Assembly (NCBI RefSeq): GCF_017349075.1
Contig: NZ_JAFMOF010000002.1
Span: forward strand, 1,302,001 to 1,366,000
DNA: 64,000 nt
Source: Streptomyces triculaminicus
Lineage (GTDB): Bacteria; Actinomycetota; Actinomycetes; Streptomycetales; Streptomycetaceae
Direction of reading: 5' to 3'
The notes under the pieces were generated by a model. It had not been told where the DNA came from. It ran no database searches and saw only the letters and a list, made by a program, of their open reading frames with translations. A program made the translations under genes and the position numbers. Below, piece after piece: positions 50,489 to 58,359 of this stretch (positions are counted from its first letter, which is position 1; each line of letters opens with the position of its first letter).

Positions 50489-51859
50489 TCAGCCGCCGGG
50501 CCGCACCAGGGTCAGGCGCCGGTCCGGAAGATGCCCGGTGAGGGCGACGGTGGGTCCGTGCGAGAGGACCTTCGGATCCGGTACGTCGGAGGGGACGGGT
50601 TCGGCCGACTCGGGCCGGTCGGCGGCGCCGGGTCCGGGCGGGAAGGGCGCCGCCGTCTCGATCAGGCGCCGGTAGTGCTCCAGCCACTTGGCCCGGTTGA
50701 CGCTGACGGCGGCGGTGACGCGGCCGCGGTAGCCGTAGACCGCGACCAGCCTTCCCTCCTCCGGTGATCCCTGGGCGACGACCACCTGGTCGGAGAAGGT
50801 CGGTACCCCGATCGACTTGATGTTGAGGCCGAACTGGCTGGACCAGAAGGCGGGCACCGTCAGGTGCGGGCGCCGGTGCGGGCCGGAGCTGATCATGTTG
50901 TGGGCCGCGACCTCGGCCTGGGCGACCGCGTTGCCCCAGTGCTCCAGGGACAGCATCTGGTACTCGAACAGCGGATGCGGGAAGCGGGCCACGTCGCCGG
51001 CGACGAAGATGTCGTCGGTGACGATGCCGTACATGTCGAAGGCCCGGCATCCCGCGTCGCACGCCACACCCCGTGGCCCCGCGGCGAGCCCCGAGCCCGC
51101 CAGCCACTCGGTGTTACGGACCGCGCCCAGCGCGATCACGGCGATGTCGGCGTCGATCCGGCCGCCGTCGGAGAGCTCGGCGCCGGTGAGCCGGCCGTCG
51201 GCGCCCTTCAGCCCGGTGACCGTCACGCCGCAGCGCAGGTCGACGCCGTGGGCCCGCTGCATTCTCGCCGCGAAGGCGCCGAGCGTCCCGCCCAGCGCGC
51301 CCACGAGCGGTGCCGGGCCGCGTTCGGCGACGGTCACCTCGATGCCGCGCTCCCGGCAGGCGGAGGCGATCTCCGAGCCGGTGAATCCGGCCCCGATCAC
51401 CAGGACCCGCCGCGGCCCGGCGGCGAACCGTTCGGCGAGGCGGCCGGCGTCGTCGCGTGTCCGGACCGTGAACACCCCGTCCAGACGGGCCGCGTCGGGG
51501 TCCGGCCAGGGCCGGGCCCGCGTCCCGGTGGCGATCAGCAGCCGGTCGAACGGCAGCTGTTCGCCGTTCGCCAGCAGCACCTTCTTGCCGTACAGGTCCA
51601 GGCCGCTGGCCCGTACGCCGAGCTTCCAGCGCGCCTCCACCGCGCGCCGCCGCGGCAGCCCGACGTCGTCCGCCCGTACCCGGCCGAGGAGGACCTGCTT
51701 GGTCAAGGGCGGCCTGTCGTACGGAGGGTGGGGCTCCTCCCCGACCAGGGTCAGCTCGCCGGAGAACCCCTCGTCGCGCAGCGTCTCCGCCGCGCGGAGC
51801 CCGGCCAGCGACGCGCCGACGATGACGATCCGGCCGTCGGAACGCGCTTCAGCCGGCAT
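50489..51859 (-). CDS. Ferredoxin reductase, FAD/NAD(P)-dependent
   Basis: 456 residues. FAD motif RIVIVGASLAGLRAAETLRD (about 10-29), NAD motif RRVLVIGAGFTGSEIASA (about 150-167), and the flavin-closing DDIFVAGDVARFP. C-terminal Reductase_C-like region about 325-410, as in putidaredoxin reductase, with a 40-residue Pro-rich tail. It transfers electrons from NAD(P)H to the ferredoxin encoded immediately upstream (11-base overlap) and so to the P450. Confidence 0.9.
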   Translation of the reverse strand: MPAEARSDGRIVIVGASLAGLRAAETLRDEGFSGELTLVGEEPHPPYDRPPLTKQVLLGRVRADDVGLPRRRAVEARWKLGVRASGLDLYGKKVLLANGEQLPFDRLLIATGTRARPWPDPDAARLDGVFTVRTRDDAGRLAERFAAGPRRVLVIGAGFTGSEIASACRERGIEVTVAERGPAPLVGALGGTLGAFAARMQRAHGVDLRCGVTVTGLKGADGRLTGAELSDGGRIDADIAVIALGAVRNTEWLAGSGLAAGPRGVACDAGCRAFDMYGIVTDDIFVAGDVARFPHPLFEYQMLSLEHWGNAVAQAEVAAHNMISSGPHRRPHLTVPAFWSSQFGLNIKSIGVPTFSDQVVVAQGSPEEGRLVAVYGYRGRVTAAVSVNRAKWLEHYRRLIETAAPFPPGPGAADRPESAEPVPSDVPDPKVLSHGPTVALTGHLPDRRLTLVRPGG

Positions 51860-52058
51860 CGGCGCCCGCCTGCTCGCCGGCGAGGATGGCCTGAACGGGG
51901 CATGCCGTCGCCGCCCCGCGGACCCGCTCCAGCTGGTCGTCGGGAACGGCCGGCGCGTACGTCAGCGCCTCCTCGCCGTGCAGCTGGAACACCTGGGGAG
52001 CGAGGAACGCGCACTGGGCGTAGCCCTGGCAGCGATTGAGGTCGACAACGATCTGCAT
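51849..52058 (-). CDS. 3Fe-4S ferredoxin, P450 partner
   Basis: 69 residues from the ATG at 52058; a second in-frame ATG at 52097 with AGGA upstream would add 13. Cys10-x5-Cys16 (RCQGYAQCAFLAP) and a single late Cys-Pro (ACPVQAI) leave three ligands, the hallmark of 3Fe-4S P450 ferredoxins. First gene of the operon, followed by its reductase and the P450. Confidence 0.9.
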   Translation of the reverse strand: MQIVVDLNRCQGYAQCAFLAPQVFQLHGEEALTYAPAVPDDQLERVRGAATACPVQAILAGEQAGADAG

Positions 52059-52219
52059 CCCGGCCCTGTCCGCTCCTCGCTCCGCACCACCCGTCATCAC
52101 CGTCCTATGACGTACGGGGGTGGGCGCGAGCGGGGTTGCTCCGGCGGGGTGAACGGGAAGGGGTGCCGGGGCGCGTCGGAATCCGTGTCGGCGGGTGTCC
52201 TCCTGCGCCCCGGCCCGGC

Positions 52220-53002
52220 TCATCCGACCGGCGCGGAGCGCGTGGGGGCCGGACCGGAGAGGCGGTCGGCGCCCTGCGGGACGGGGACGGCGGCGAAGAT
52301 CGCGTCCTGCTGTTCCTGGAGCTCCTTGGCGCGCTCCGGGGTGGTACCGGGCAGTCGCTGCTCCTCGTACAGCTTGTGCGTGACCTCCTGGGCGTTCTTG
52401 CTCGCCGGGGTGTGGAACTGGACCTCGAAGAGGTGCTCGGAGCGCGGCGCCCGCCAGCCGGAGTTGATGGCCCGGTAGCCCTTGGCGCGGCCCCAGGTGT
52501 TGGACCACTTGGTGCTGTCGTTGCCCCATGCGGACAGCAGGTGCGAGGCGACGGTGACGCCGGCGGTGTAGCGGGCGTCGGGCCACTGCAGGGTGTAGCG
52601 CACGGAGTCCTTGATGTCCGCCAGCGCCTCGTTCACGTTCTGGCCGGGGTGTTCCTTCATGGCCGTGGCGACCTTGCGCTTGAGCGAGTCCGGCGACTTC
52701 AGCCGGTGGTCGAACCCGACCAGCTCCGCCGAGCTCAGCCGCGCCGCGGCCCGCACCTGCGGGCTGATGGAACGCTCGGCCCTCTTCGCCCGGTCGGCGA
52801 ACGCGTCCACGCGCGCGTTGTCCGCCGCGTTCAGTGTCAGCCCGCCCTCACCCTGCCAGCCGCCCCCGTCATCCCCTCTGACGGCCTGGGCCGCCACGCC
52901 GACGGTGGGCGCGGCCTGGGCGCCGGGAGCGGCTCCCAGCCCGAGTGCCAGGGCCAGCGCGGCCGCGGCCGCCGTGCGGGACGTGATGGTGGCGATGTCC
53001 AT
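52220..53002 (-). CDS. Secreted RelA/SpoT-like ATP nucleotide 3'-pyrophosphokinase
   Basis: 260 residues from the ATG at 53002. Signal peptide about 1-30 (ALALALGLGAAPGAQA). The mature domain shows NEALADIKDSVRYTLQWPDA, GYRAINSGWRAPRSEHLFEV and QFHTPASKNAQEVTHKLYEE, matching the synthetase core of RelA/SpoT enzymes: the acidic residue in IKDSVRYT, the YRAIN tyrosine that stacks on the acceptor nucleotide, and the final E-x-Q-x-HT strand. Streptomyces morookaensis is known to secrete such an enzyme (EC 2.7.6.4) that pyrophosphorylates nucleotides at 3'. The call is by recalled family pattern. Confidence 0.75.
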   Translation of the reverse strand: MDIATITSRTAAAAALALALGLGAAPGAQAAPTVGVAAQAVRGDDGGGWQGEGGLTLNAADNARVDAFADRAKRAERSISPQVRAAARLSSAELVGFDHRLKSPDSLKRKVATAMKEHPGQNVNEALADIKDSVRYTLQWPDARYTAGVTVASHLLSAWGNDSTKWSNTWGRAKGYRAINSGWRAPRSEHLFEVQFHTPASKNAQEVTHKLYEEQRLPGTTPERAKELQEQQDAIFAAVPVPQGADRLSGPAPTRSAPVG

Positions 53003-53205
53003 GGGTGTCCGTGATTCCTCTCTCCAGGGGGGCGGATGCCGAACAGCCGGCATCCGTCGCACCACACCAACGAGGGAGGACGCGCCCGGTGATCACGAGG
53101 TCCTTCGGGCGACGGGTATTGACCTGATCATGTCGCTGGATGACCGGATGTTTCCCGGGAAGTGGGAGCGAGAGCAGGCGTTTGCCCACTGCGATGGACC
53201 CCGCC

Positions 53206-53649
53206 CTAGCGTTCTTCCGGCGCGTCCGGTCCGAGCGGGGGGACGACGTCGAGCTGCTGGAGGAAGGACAGGAGGTCCTTGTCCGACCACTTCTCCGCGA
53301 GCTTGCCGTTCTCGATGCGGTGGATCACCGTCGCCGTCATCGTCAGCTGGTGGCCGGTGGCGGGGATGCCGGGCAGGTCGCCCTCGTGGACGCCGCGGCA
53401 GAGCAGTCTCGTGACCACCTTGTCGCCTTCCGCGACCTGGTCCTGGACCTCGTGCGTGCCGGGTGTCGCGTCCCAGAAGAGCCGGAAGACCTGCCGCAGG
53501 CCTTCGAGACCGGGCGCGAAGCCCGGGAACGGCGGCGGCGAGTGGTCGAGGTAGTCCTCGGCCACGAGCTCGTCCAGGGCGTCCACGTTGCCCTTGTCGA
53601 TCTCCTCGTAGAAGCGGCGGACGAGCTTCTTGTTCTCTTCGATGGACAT
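53206..53649 (-). CDS. SnoaL-like / ester cyclase-type protein
   Basis: 147 residues, single cone-shaped alpha+beta barrel: ENKKLVRRFYEEIDKGNVDA, YLDHSPPPFPGFAPGLEGLR, FRLFWDATPG, HRIENGKLAEKWSDKD. These are the landmarks of SnoaL-like polyketide cyclases, but most chromosomal copies away from polyketide genes have unknown substrates. No neighbouring biosynthetic genes, so a cyclase role is not inferred. Confidence 0.82.
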   Translation of the reverse strand: MSIEENKKLVRRFYEEIDKGNVDALDELVAEDYLDHSPPPFPGFAPGLEGLRQVFRLFWDATPGTHEVQDQVAEGDKVVTRLLCRGVHEGDLPGIPATGHQLTMTATVIHRIENGKLAEKWSDKDLLSFLQQLDVVPPLGPDAPEER

Positions 53650-53846
53650 GGGCAGGACACCGACCCTTCTCCGCGCTCCGACGGCATGCCGGGCGCTTCG
53701 AACGGCACGCCCGGACGACGCGAAGTCTGCCGGGCGGGAGCGCCGGCGGGCGGCGGCGCGCGCGGGCGGGCGGCGGGATCACCCGCCCGGCGCGACCGGC
53801 CGGACGAGCGATCCCGCCACGGGCACGCGGCCCGTCGGGACGGCTC

Positions 53847-55115
53847 CTAGCGGGCCTGCTGCTCGTAGCCCACGAGGCGGACGCAGACGGTGAGGCCCTC
53901 GATCGCCTGCTCCAGCTCCTCGAGGCGCGGGTAGCTGGGGGCGATCCGGATGACCGTGTCGCGCGGGTCGTCGCCGTACGGGTGCGTGGCGCCGGCCGGG
54001 GTGAGCACGATGCCGGCCTCGGCGGCGCGGCGCACGACCTCCTTGGCGCAGCCCTCCGGCACCTCGAGGGTCACGAAGTAGCCGCCCTTGGGCGAGGTCC
54101 AGGTGGCGAGGCCGGTGCCGCCGAGCCCGGCGTCCAGGATCCGCGCGACGGCCTCGAACTTGGGCTGCAGGAGGGCGCGCTGGCGCTCCATGTGGGCGCG
54201 CAGCCCGTCGGTGTCCCGCAGGAACAGGACGTGCCGCAGCTGGTTGACCTTGTCCGGGCCGATGGACCGCTTGGCGCTGTTGCCCAGCAGCCACTGGACG
54301 TTCGCGGGCGAGGAGCCGAAGAAGGCGACGCCCGCGCCCGCCGCGGTGATCTTCGACGTGGAGCCGAACACGAACACCCGGTCCGGGTTCCCGGCCCCGG
54401 CGCAGGCGGCGAGCAGGTCGGCGACCTCGACGGGCTCGTCGGTGAGGTGGTGGACGGCGTAGGCGTTGTCCCAGAAGATCCGGAAGTCGGGCGCGGCGGT
54501 GCTCATCGACGCGAGCCGCGCCACGGTCGCGTCGCTGTAGCAGACGCCGTCCGGGTTGCTGTACTTCGGTACGCACCAGATGCCCTTGATCGCCGGGTCC
54601 TCGGCGACGAGGCGCTCCACGACGTCCATGTCGGGGCCGTCTGTGGTCATCGGCACCGGGATCATGTCGATCCCGAACCGCTCGCAGAGGGCGAAGTGCC
54701 GGTCGTAGCCGGGCACCGGGCACAGGAACGCTATCCGCTCCTGCTCCACCCAGCGCGACTCGGCGCCCGGCAGCACGCTCAGCAGGGCGTGCACCAGGCA
54801 GTCATGCATCAGCTCGAGGCTGGAGTTGCCGGCCGCGAGGAGCTGGCCGGCCGGGACCTGGAGCGCCTCGGCGAAGATCTCCCGGAGCTCGGGCAGGCCC
54901 TGCAGGCCGCCGTAGTTGCGCACGTCGGTGCCGTCGGCGGAGGTGTACCGCCCGCCGGGCAGGCTCAGCAGCTCCTCGGAGAGGTCGAGCTGCTCCGGTG
55001 CCGGCTTGCCCCGGGTGAGGTCGAGCGAGAGCCCGCGTCCGGCGAGGTCCCGGTAGTCCTGGCGGGCTCGCTCGAGGAGCTCGGTCAGGGCGTCGGGGCT
55101 CAGCTCGGTGGTCAT
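53847..55115 (-). CDS. Class I aminotransferase (MocR-type aspartate aminotransferase)
   Basis: 422 residues. LDLTRGKPAPEQLDLSE near the N-terminus, NYGGLQGLPELREIFAEALQ, FWDNAYAVHHL (cofactor-contacting Asn/Asp), FGSTSKITAAGAGVAFFGSS with the PLP Lys, and VIRIAPSYP with the substrate-binding Arg. This matches the separate type Ic aspartate aminotransferases of actinobacteria. It transfers amino groups from Asp/Glu to oxo acids. Confidence 0.88.
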   Translation of the reverse strand: MTTELSPDALTELLERARQDYRDLAGRGLSLDLTRGKPAPEQLDLSEELLSLPGGRYTSADGTDVRNYGGLQGLPELREIFAEALQVPAGQLLAAGNSSLELMHDCLVHALLSVLPGAESRWVEQERIAFLCPVPGYDRHFALCERFGIDMIPVPMTTDGPDMDVVERLVAEDPAIKGIWCVPKYSNPDGVCYSDATVARLASMSTAAPDFRIFWDNAYAVHHLTDEPVEVADLLAACAGAGNPDRVFVFGSTSKITAAGAGVAFFGSSPANVQWLLGNSAKRSIGPDKVNQLRHVLFLRDTDGLRAHMERQRALLQPKFEAVARILDAGLGGTGLATWTSPKGGYFVTLEVPEGCAKEVVRRAAEAGIVLTPAGATHPYGDDPRDTVIRIAPSYPRLEELEQAIEGLTVCVRLVGYEQQAR

Positions 55116-55211
55116 GGTGTTTCCTCCCGCGGGTACGGCATCGGTGGAGTGGCGCCTGCCGAGAATACAAAGCGGCGTGCGGGGCGGGCCGGAGCGCCCC
55201 CCGGGGAAAAG

Positions 55212-55248
55212 TTGACTGGCTCAACCATTGAGGTTTACCTTCACCTCA
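55212..55248 (+). promoter_or_regulatory. Candidate promoter and repeat upstream of the DJ-1/ALDH gene
   Basis: TTGACT at 55212-55217 with TTACCT 17 bases on would form a -35/-10 pair. Inside lies the inverted repeat TGAGGT-N8-ACCTCA (55229-55248). The surrounding 55205-55290 is the most AT-rich non-coding stretch of this part of the window, consistent with a regulated promoter. Confidence 0.45.
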
Positions 55249-55320
55249 TTGCTTAAGGGTATGAACCATCTAAGCCTTTAACTACTTGGCTTCACCCCCG
55301 CCGTCACCTGGAGCACCGCC

Positions 55321-57438
55321 ATGACCTCCGTATTGTTCGTCGTCACCGGCGCCGGCCACTGGACGCTGGCCGACGGCACGTCGCACCCGACCGGATTCTG
55401 GGCCGAGGAGCTCGCCGAACCCCACCGGATCCTCCGCGAGGCGGGTCACCGCATCACGATCGCGACGCCCGGCGGCGTCGCGGCCCCGGTCGACCTGGCG
55501 AGCCTGGCCGCCGAGGCCAACGGCGGCCAGGACCGGGCCGACCGCCTCGCCTCCTACCTCGAGGCCATTCGGGCCGAGCTCGAGGCCCCCGCCGCGCTGG
55601 AGAAGGTGGACCCGGACGACTACGACCTGGTCTTCTACCCCGGCGGCCACGGCCCCATGGAGGACCTCGCCCACGATCCCGTCTCCGGCCGGATCCTCAC
55701 CCGCACCCTCGAGTCGGGCAAGCCGCTCGCCCTGGTCTGCCACGCGCCCGCCGCGCTGCTCGCCGCCCGCCATGAGGACGCCCACCGCGAGGACGCCCAC
55801 CGCGAGGACGCCCACCGCGAGGACGCCCACCGCGAGGACGCCCACCGCGAGGAAGGCGGCCGCGAGGACGGCGCCCGGCCGTTCGCCGGCTACCGGATGA
55901 CCGCGTTCAGCAACGCCGAGGAGACCGCCGCCGGGTTCGCCGACCGCGCCGCCTGGCTGCTCGCCGACCGGCTGACCGAGCTCGGGGCCGACGTCGTCGC
56001 CGCCGAGCCGTTCACGCCGCACATCGTCGTCGACCGCAACCTCTACACCGGCCAGAACCCCGCCTCCTCCGCGCCCCTGGCCCACGCCCTGGTCGCCGCG
56101 CTGGCCCGGACCACCGAGACCGCCGCGGCCACCGACACCGACCCGGCCGCCGTCGTGGCCCGGCTGCGGGCGGAGTTCGCGACCGGCCGCACCAAGCCGC
56201 TCGACTGGCGGCTCCGCCAGCTGCGCGCCCTGCGCACCCTGCTCACCGAGCGGTCCGAGGAGCTGCTGGCCGCCCTGCACGCCGACCTGGGCAAGGGGCC
56301 GAAGGAGGCGTACCGCACCGAGATCGCCTTCGCCCTGAACGAGCTGGACCACACCGTCGCGCACCTGACGGAGTGGCTCCGCCCGCGGGCCGTCGCCCTC
56401 CCGGAGGCCCTCCGGCCGGCCGAGGCGCGGGTGGTGCGCGACCCGCTGGGCGTCGTGCTGGTCATCGCGCCGTGGAACTACCCGCTCCAGCTCGCCCTGA
56501 CCCCGCTGGTGGGGGCCCTGGCGGCGGGCAACGCGGCCGTGGTCAAGCCCAGCGAGCTGGCACCGGCCACCTCGGCGGCGCTCGCCCGGCTCCTGCCCCG
56601 CTACCTCGACCCGCGGGCCGTCGCGGTCGTGGAGGGAGCCGTGGCCGAGACCACCGCGCTGCTGGAGCAGCGGTTCGACCACATCTTCTACACCGGCAAC
56701 GGCACGGTCGCGCGCATCATCATGGCCGCCGCCGCCCGCAACCTGACCCCCGTCACGCTGGAGCTCGGCGGCAAGAGCCCGGTGCTGGTCGAGCCCGGCG
56801 CCGACCTGGCGGTCACGGCCGAGCGGATCGTCCGCGGCAAGTTCCTCAACGCCGGCCAGACCTGCGTCGCACCGGACTACGTCCTCGCCATCGGCGATAC
56901 CGCCGCCGCGCTCGAGGAGCACCTGGCCGCCGCCGTCCGGGCGGCATACGGCGAGGACCCGTCGGCCGACGAGGAGTACGGGCGGATCGTCAACGACCGG
57001 CACTTCGACCGGCTCACCGGCCTCCTGGACGAGGGGCGCGTCGTCACCGGCGGCGCGCACGACCGGGCCACCCGCTACCTCGCCCCGACCGTCCTCGCCG
57101 ACGTCTCCCCGGACGCCCCGGTGATGCGCGAGGAGATCTTCGGGCCGATCCTGCCGGTGATCGGCGTGCCCGACCTGGACGCGGCGATCGCGTTCGTGAA
57201 CGAGCGCGACAAGCCGCTCGCCCTGTACGCCTTCACCGAATCCCCGGCCACCAAGGCGCGACTGGCCGAGGAGACGTCCTCCGGCGCGCTCGCCTTCGGC
57301 CTGCCCGTCGCTCATCTGACCGTGCCCGACCTGCCGTTCGGCGGTGTCGGCGAGAGCGGCATGGGCCGCTACCACGGCCCGTACTCCATCGACACGTTCA
57401 GCCACACCAAGGCCGTTCTCGACAAGCCCCTCGGCTGA
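55321..57438 (+). CDS. DJ-1/PfpI domain fused to NAD-dependent aldehyde dehydrogenase
   Basis: 705 residues. Residues 1-250 form a DJ-1/PfpI-type domain (VLFVVTGAGHWTLADG, YDLVFYPGGHGPMEDLA, LALVCHAPAALLA with the nucleophile Cys), interrupted at about 152-181 by Glu-Asp-Ala-His-Arg repeats. Residues 270-705 are an aldehyde dehydrogenase: VLVIAPWNYPLQLALTP, VTLELGGKSPVLVE (general base Glu), FLNAGQTCVAPDY (catalytic Cys), EEIFGPILPVIGV. The frame is continuous with no internal stop. DJ-1 glyoxalase III-like activity plus aldehyde oxidation would make a bifunctional detoxifier. Confidence 0.88.
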   Translation: MTSVLFVVTGAGHWTLADGTSHPTGFWAEELAEPHRILREAGHRITIATPGGVAAPVDLASLAAEANGGQDRADRLASYLEAIRAELEAPAALEKVDPDDYDLVFYPGGHGPMEDLAHDPVSGRILTRTLESGKPLALVCHAPAALLAARHEDAHREDAHREDAHREDAHREDAHREEGGREDGARPFAGYRMTAFSNAEETAAGFADRAAWLLADRLTELGADVVAAEPFTPHIVVDRNLYTGQNPASSAPLAHALVAALARTTETAAATDTDPAAVVARLRAEFATGRTKPLDWRLRQLRALRTLLTERSEELLAALHADLGKGPKEAYRTEIAFALNELDHTVAHLTEWLRPRAVALPEALRPAEARVVRDPLGVVLVIAPWNYPLQLALTPLVGALAAGNAAVVKPSELAPATSAALARLLPRYLDPRAVAVVEGAVAETTALLEQRFDHIFYTGNGTVARIIMAAAARNLTPVTLELGGKSPVLVEPGADLAVTAERIVRGKFLNAGQTCVAPDYVLAIGDTAAALEEHLAAAVRAAYGEDPSADEEYGRIVNDRHFDRLTGLLDEGRVVTGGAHDRATRYLAPTVLADVSPDAPVMREEIFGPILPVIGVPDLDAAIAFVNERDKPLALYAFTESPATKARLAEETSSGALAFGLPVAHLTVPDLPFGGVGESGMGRYHGPYSIDTFSHTKAVLDKPLG
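55774..55848 (+). repeat. Five perfect 15 bp in-frame tandem repeats
   Basis: GAGGACGCCCACCGC occurs five times without change (55774, 55789, 55804, 55819, 55834), followed by a degenerate copy at 55849-55863. Each unit encodes Glu-Asp-Ala-His-Arg inside the DJ-1 domain, just after the nucleophile-bearing strand. Copy number changes would keep the frame. Confidence 0.95.
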
Positions 57439-57539
57439 CCGGTCCGCCACCACCGGCGGACACCACCCCACCATGCGCCCCCGGCCCGGCACGACGACCC
57501 GTGCCGGGCCGGGGAGCGCCGACGAGAAGGACACCGGAC

Positions 57540-58325
57540 ATGAATCCAGACGCCCACGCCTCGGCCGTCGCGACGGAGACGGCGGCGTTCGTCGCCCTCG
57601 TCAAGGGCGCCGACCTCTCCACCCCGGTCCCGTCCTGCCCGGACTGGACCCTCGCCGACCTGACCCGGCACGTCGGCAGCGTCCACCGCTGGTTCGCGGC
57701 CCTGTTGCGACAGCGCGTCCAGCAGGCGCCGACCAGCCGCGACATGGACCTGCGCCTGCCGGAGCGGTCCGAGGACTACCCGGACTGGCTGGCCGAGAGC
57801 GCCGCCGAGGCCGCCGAGGTCTTCGCGGCCATGGACCCGGACGCCCCGATGTGGGCCTGGGGCGTCGACCAGCACGCCCGGTTCTGGGTCCGCCGCATGC
57901 TCTGCGAGACGCTCGTCCACCGGGCCGACGCCGAACACGCCCTCGGGCTCACCCCGCACATCGACCGCGAACTGGCGGTGGACGGCGTCGACGAGTTCCT
58001 GACCAACCTGCCCTTCGCCACCCCCTTCGCGCCCCGCACGGCCGAACTGCGCGCCCCCGACCGGACCATCCGGTTCAGCTGCACGGACGCCGACGAGAGC
58101 GGCGAGGGCGACGGTGGCGGCGACTGGCTGATCCGCCTGCGCCCCGACGGCTTCGGACCGGTGCCCGCCGACGCCGCGCCGCGCACCGCGGACGCGACGG
58201 TCCGCGGCACGGCCGCGGACCTGCTCCTGCTCCTCTACGGCCGCCTCGACCGCGACAGCGACGCCTTCGAGCTCCTGGGCGACCGGGACCTGCTCGCCCA
58301 CTGGTTCGCCCACTCGGCGTTCTGA
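57540..58325 (+). CDS. Maleylpyruvate isomerase-family (TIGR03083) mycothiol-dependent protein
   Basis: 261 residues. An N-terminal DinB-like four-helix bundle with VPSCPDWTLADLTRHVGSVH, whose His plus HRADAEHALGL form the metal site, and a C-terminal MDMPI_C domain (RPDGFGPVPAD, GTAADLLLLLYGR). Members use mycothiol in isomerase or transferase reactions. Follows the DJ-1/ALDH fusion by 100 bases on the same strand, so the two may form one thiol/aldehyde detoxification unit. Confidence 0.85.
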   Translation: MNPDAHASAVATETAAFVALVKGADLSTPVPSCPDWTLADLTRHVGSVHRWFAALLRQRVQQAPTSRDMDLRLPERSEDYPDWLAESAAEAAEVFAAMDPDAPMWAWGVDQHARFWVRRMLCETLVHRADAEHALGLTPHIDRELAVDGVDEFLTNLPFATPFAPRTAELRAPDRTIRFSCTDADESGEGDGGGDWLIRLRPDGFGPVPADAAPRTADATVRGTAADLLLLLYGRLDRDSDAFELLGDRDLLAHWFAHSAF

Positions 58326-58359
58326 GCACGGCTGCCGGCCGGGCCCGCCGGTCGTACGC

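Noticed and set aside
55774..55863. Regular direct repeats as a possible CRISPR array
   Set aside because: Units are contiguous without spacers, in frame, and inside a clear coding sequence.
55282..57534. Long minus-strand open frame (750 codons) opposite the DJ-1/ALDH fusion
   Set aside because: The plus strand has catalytic motifs of two families; the minus frame shows only Gly/Val/Gln-rich low-complexity sequence.
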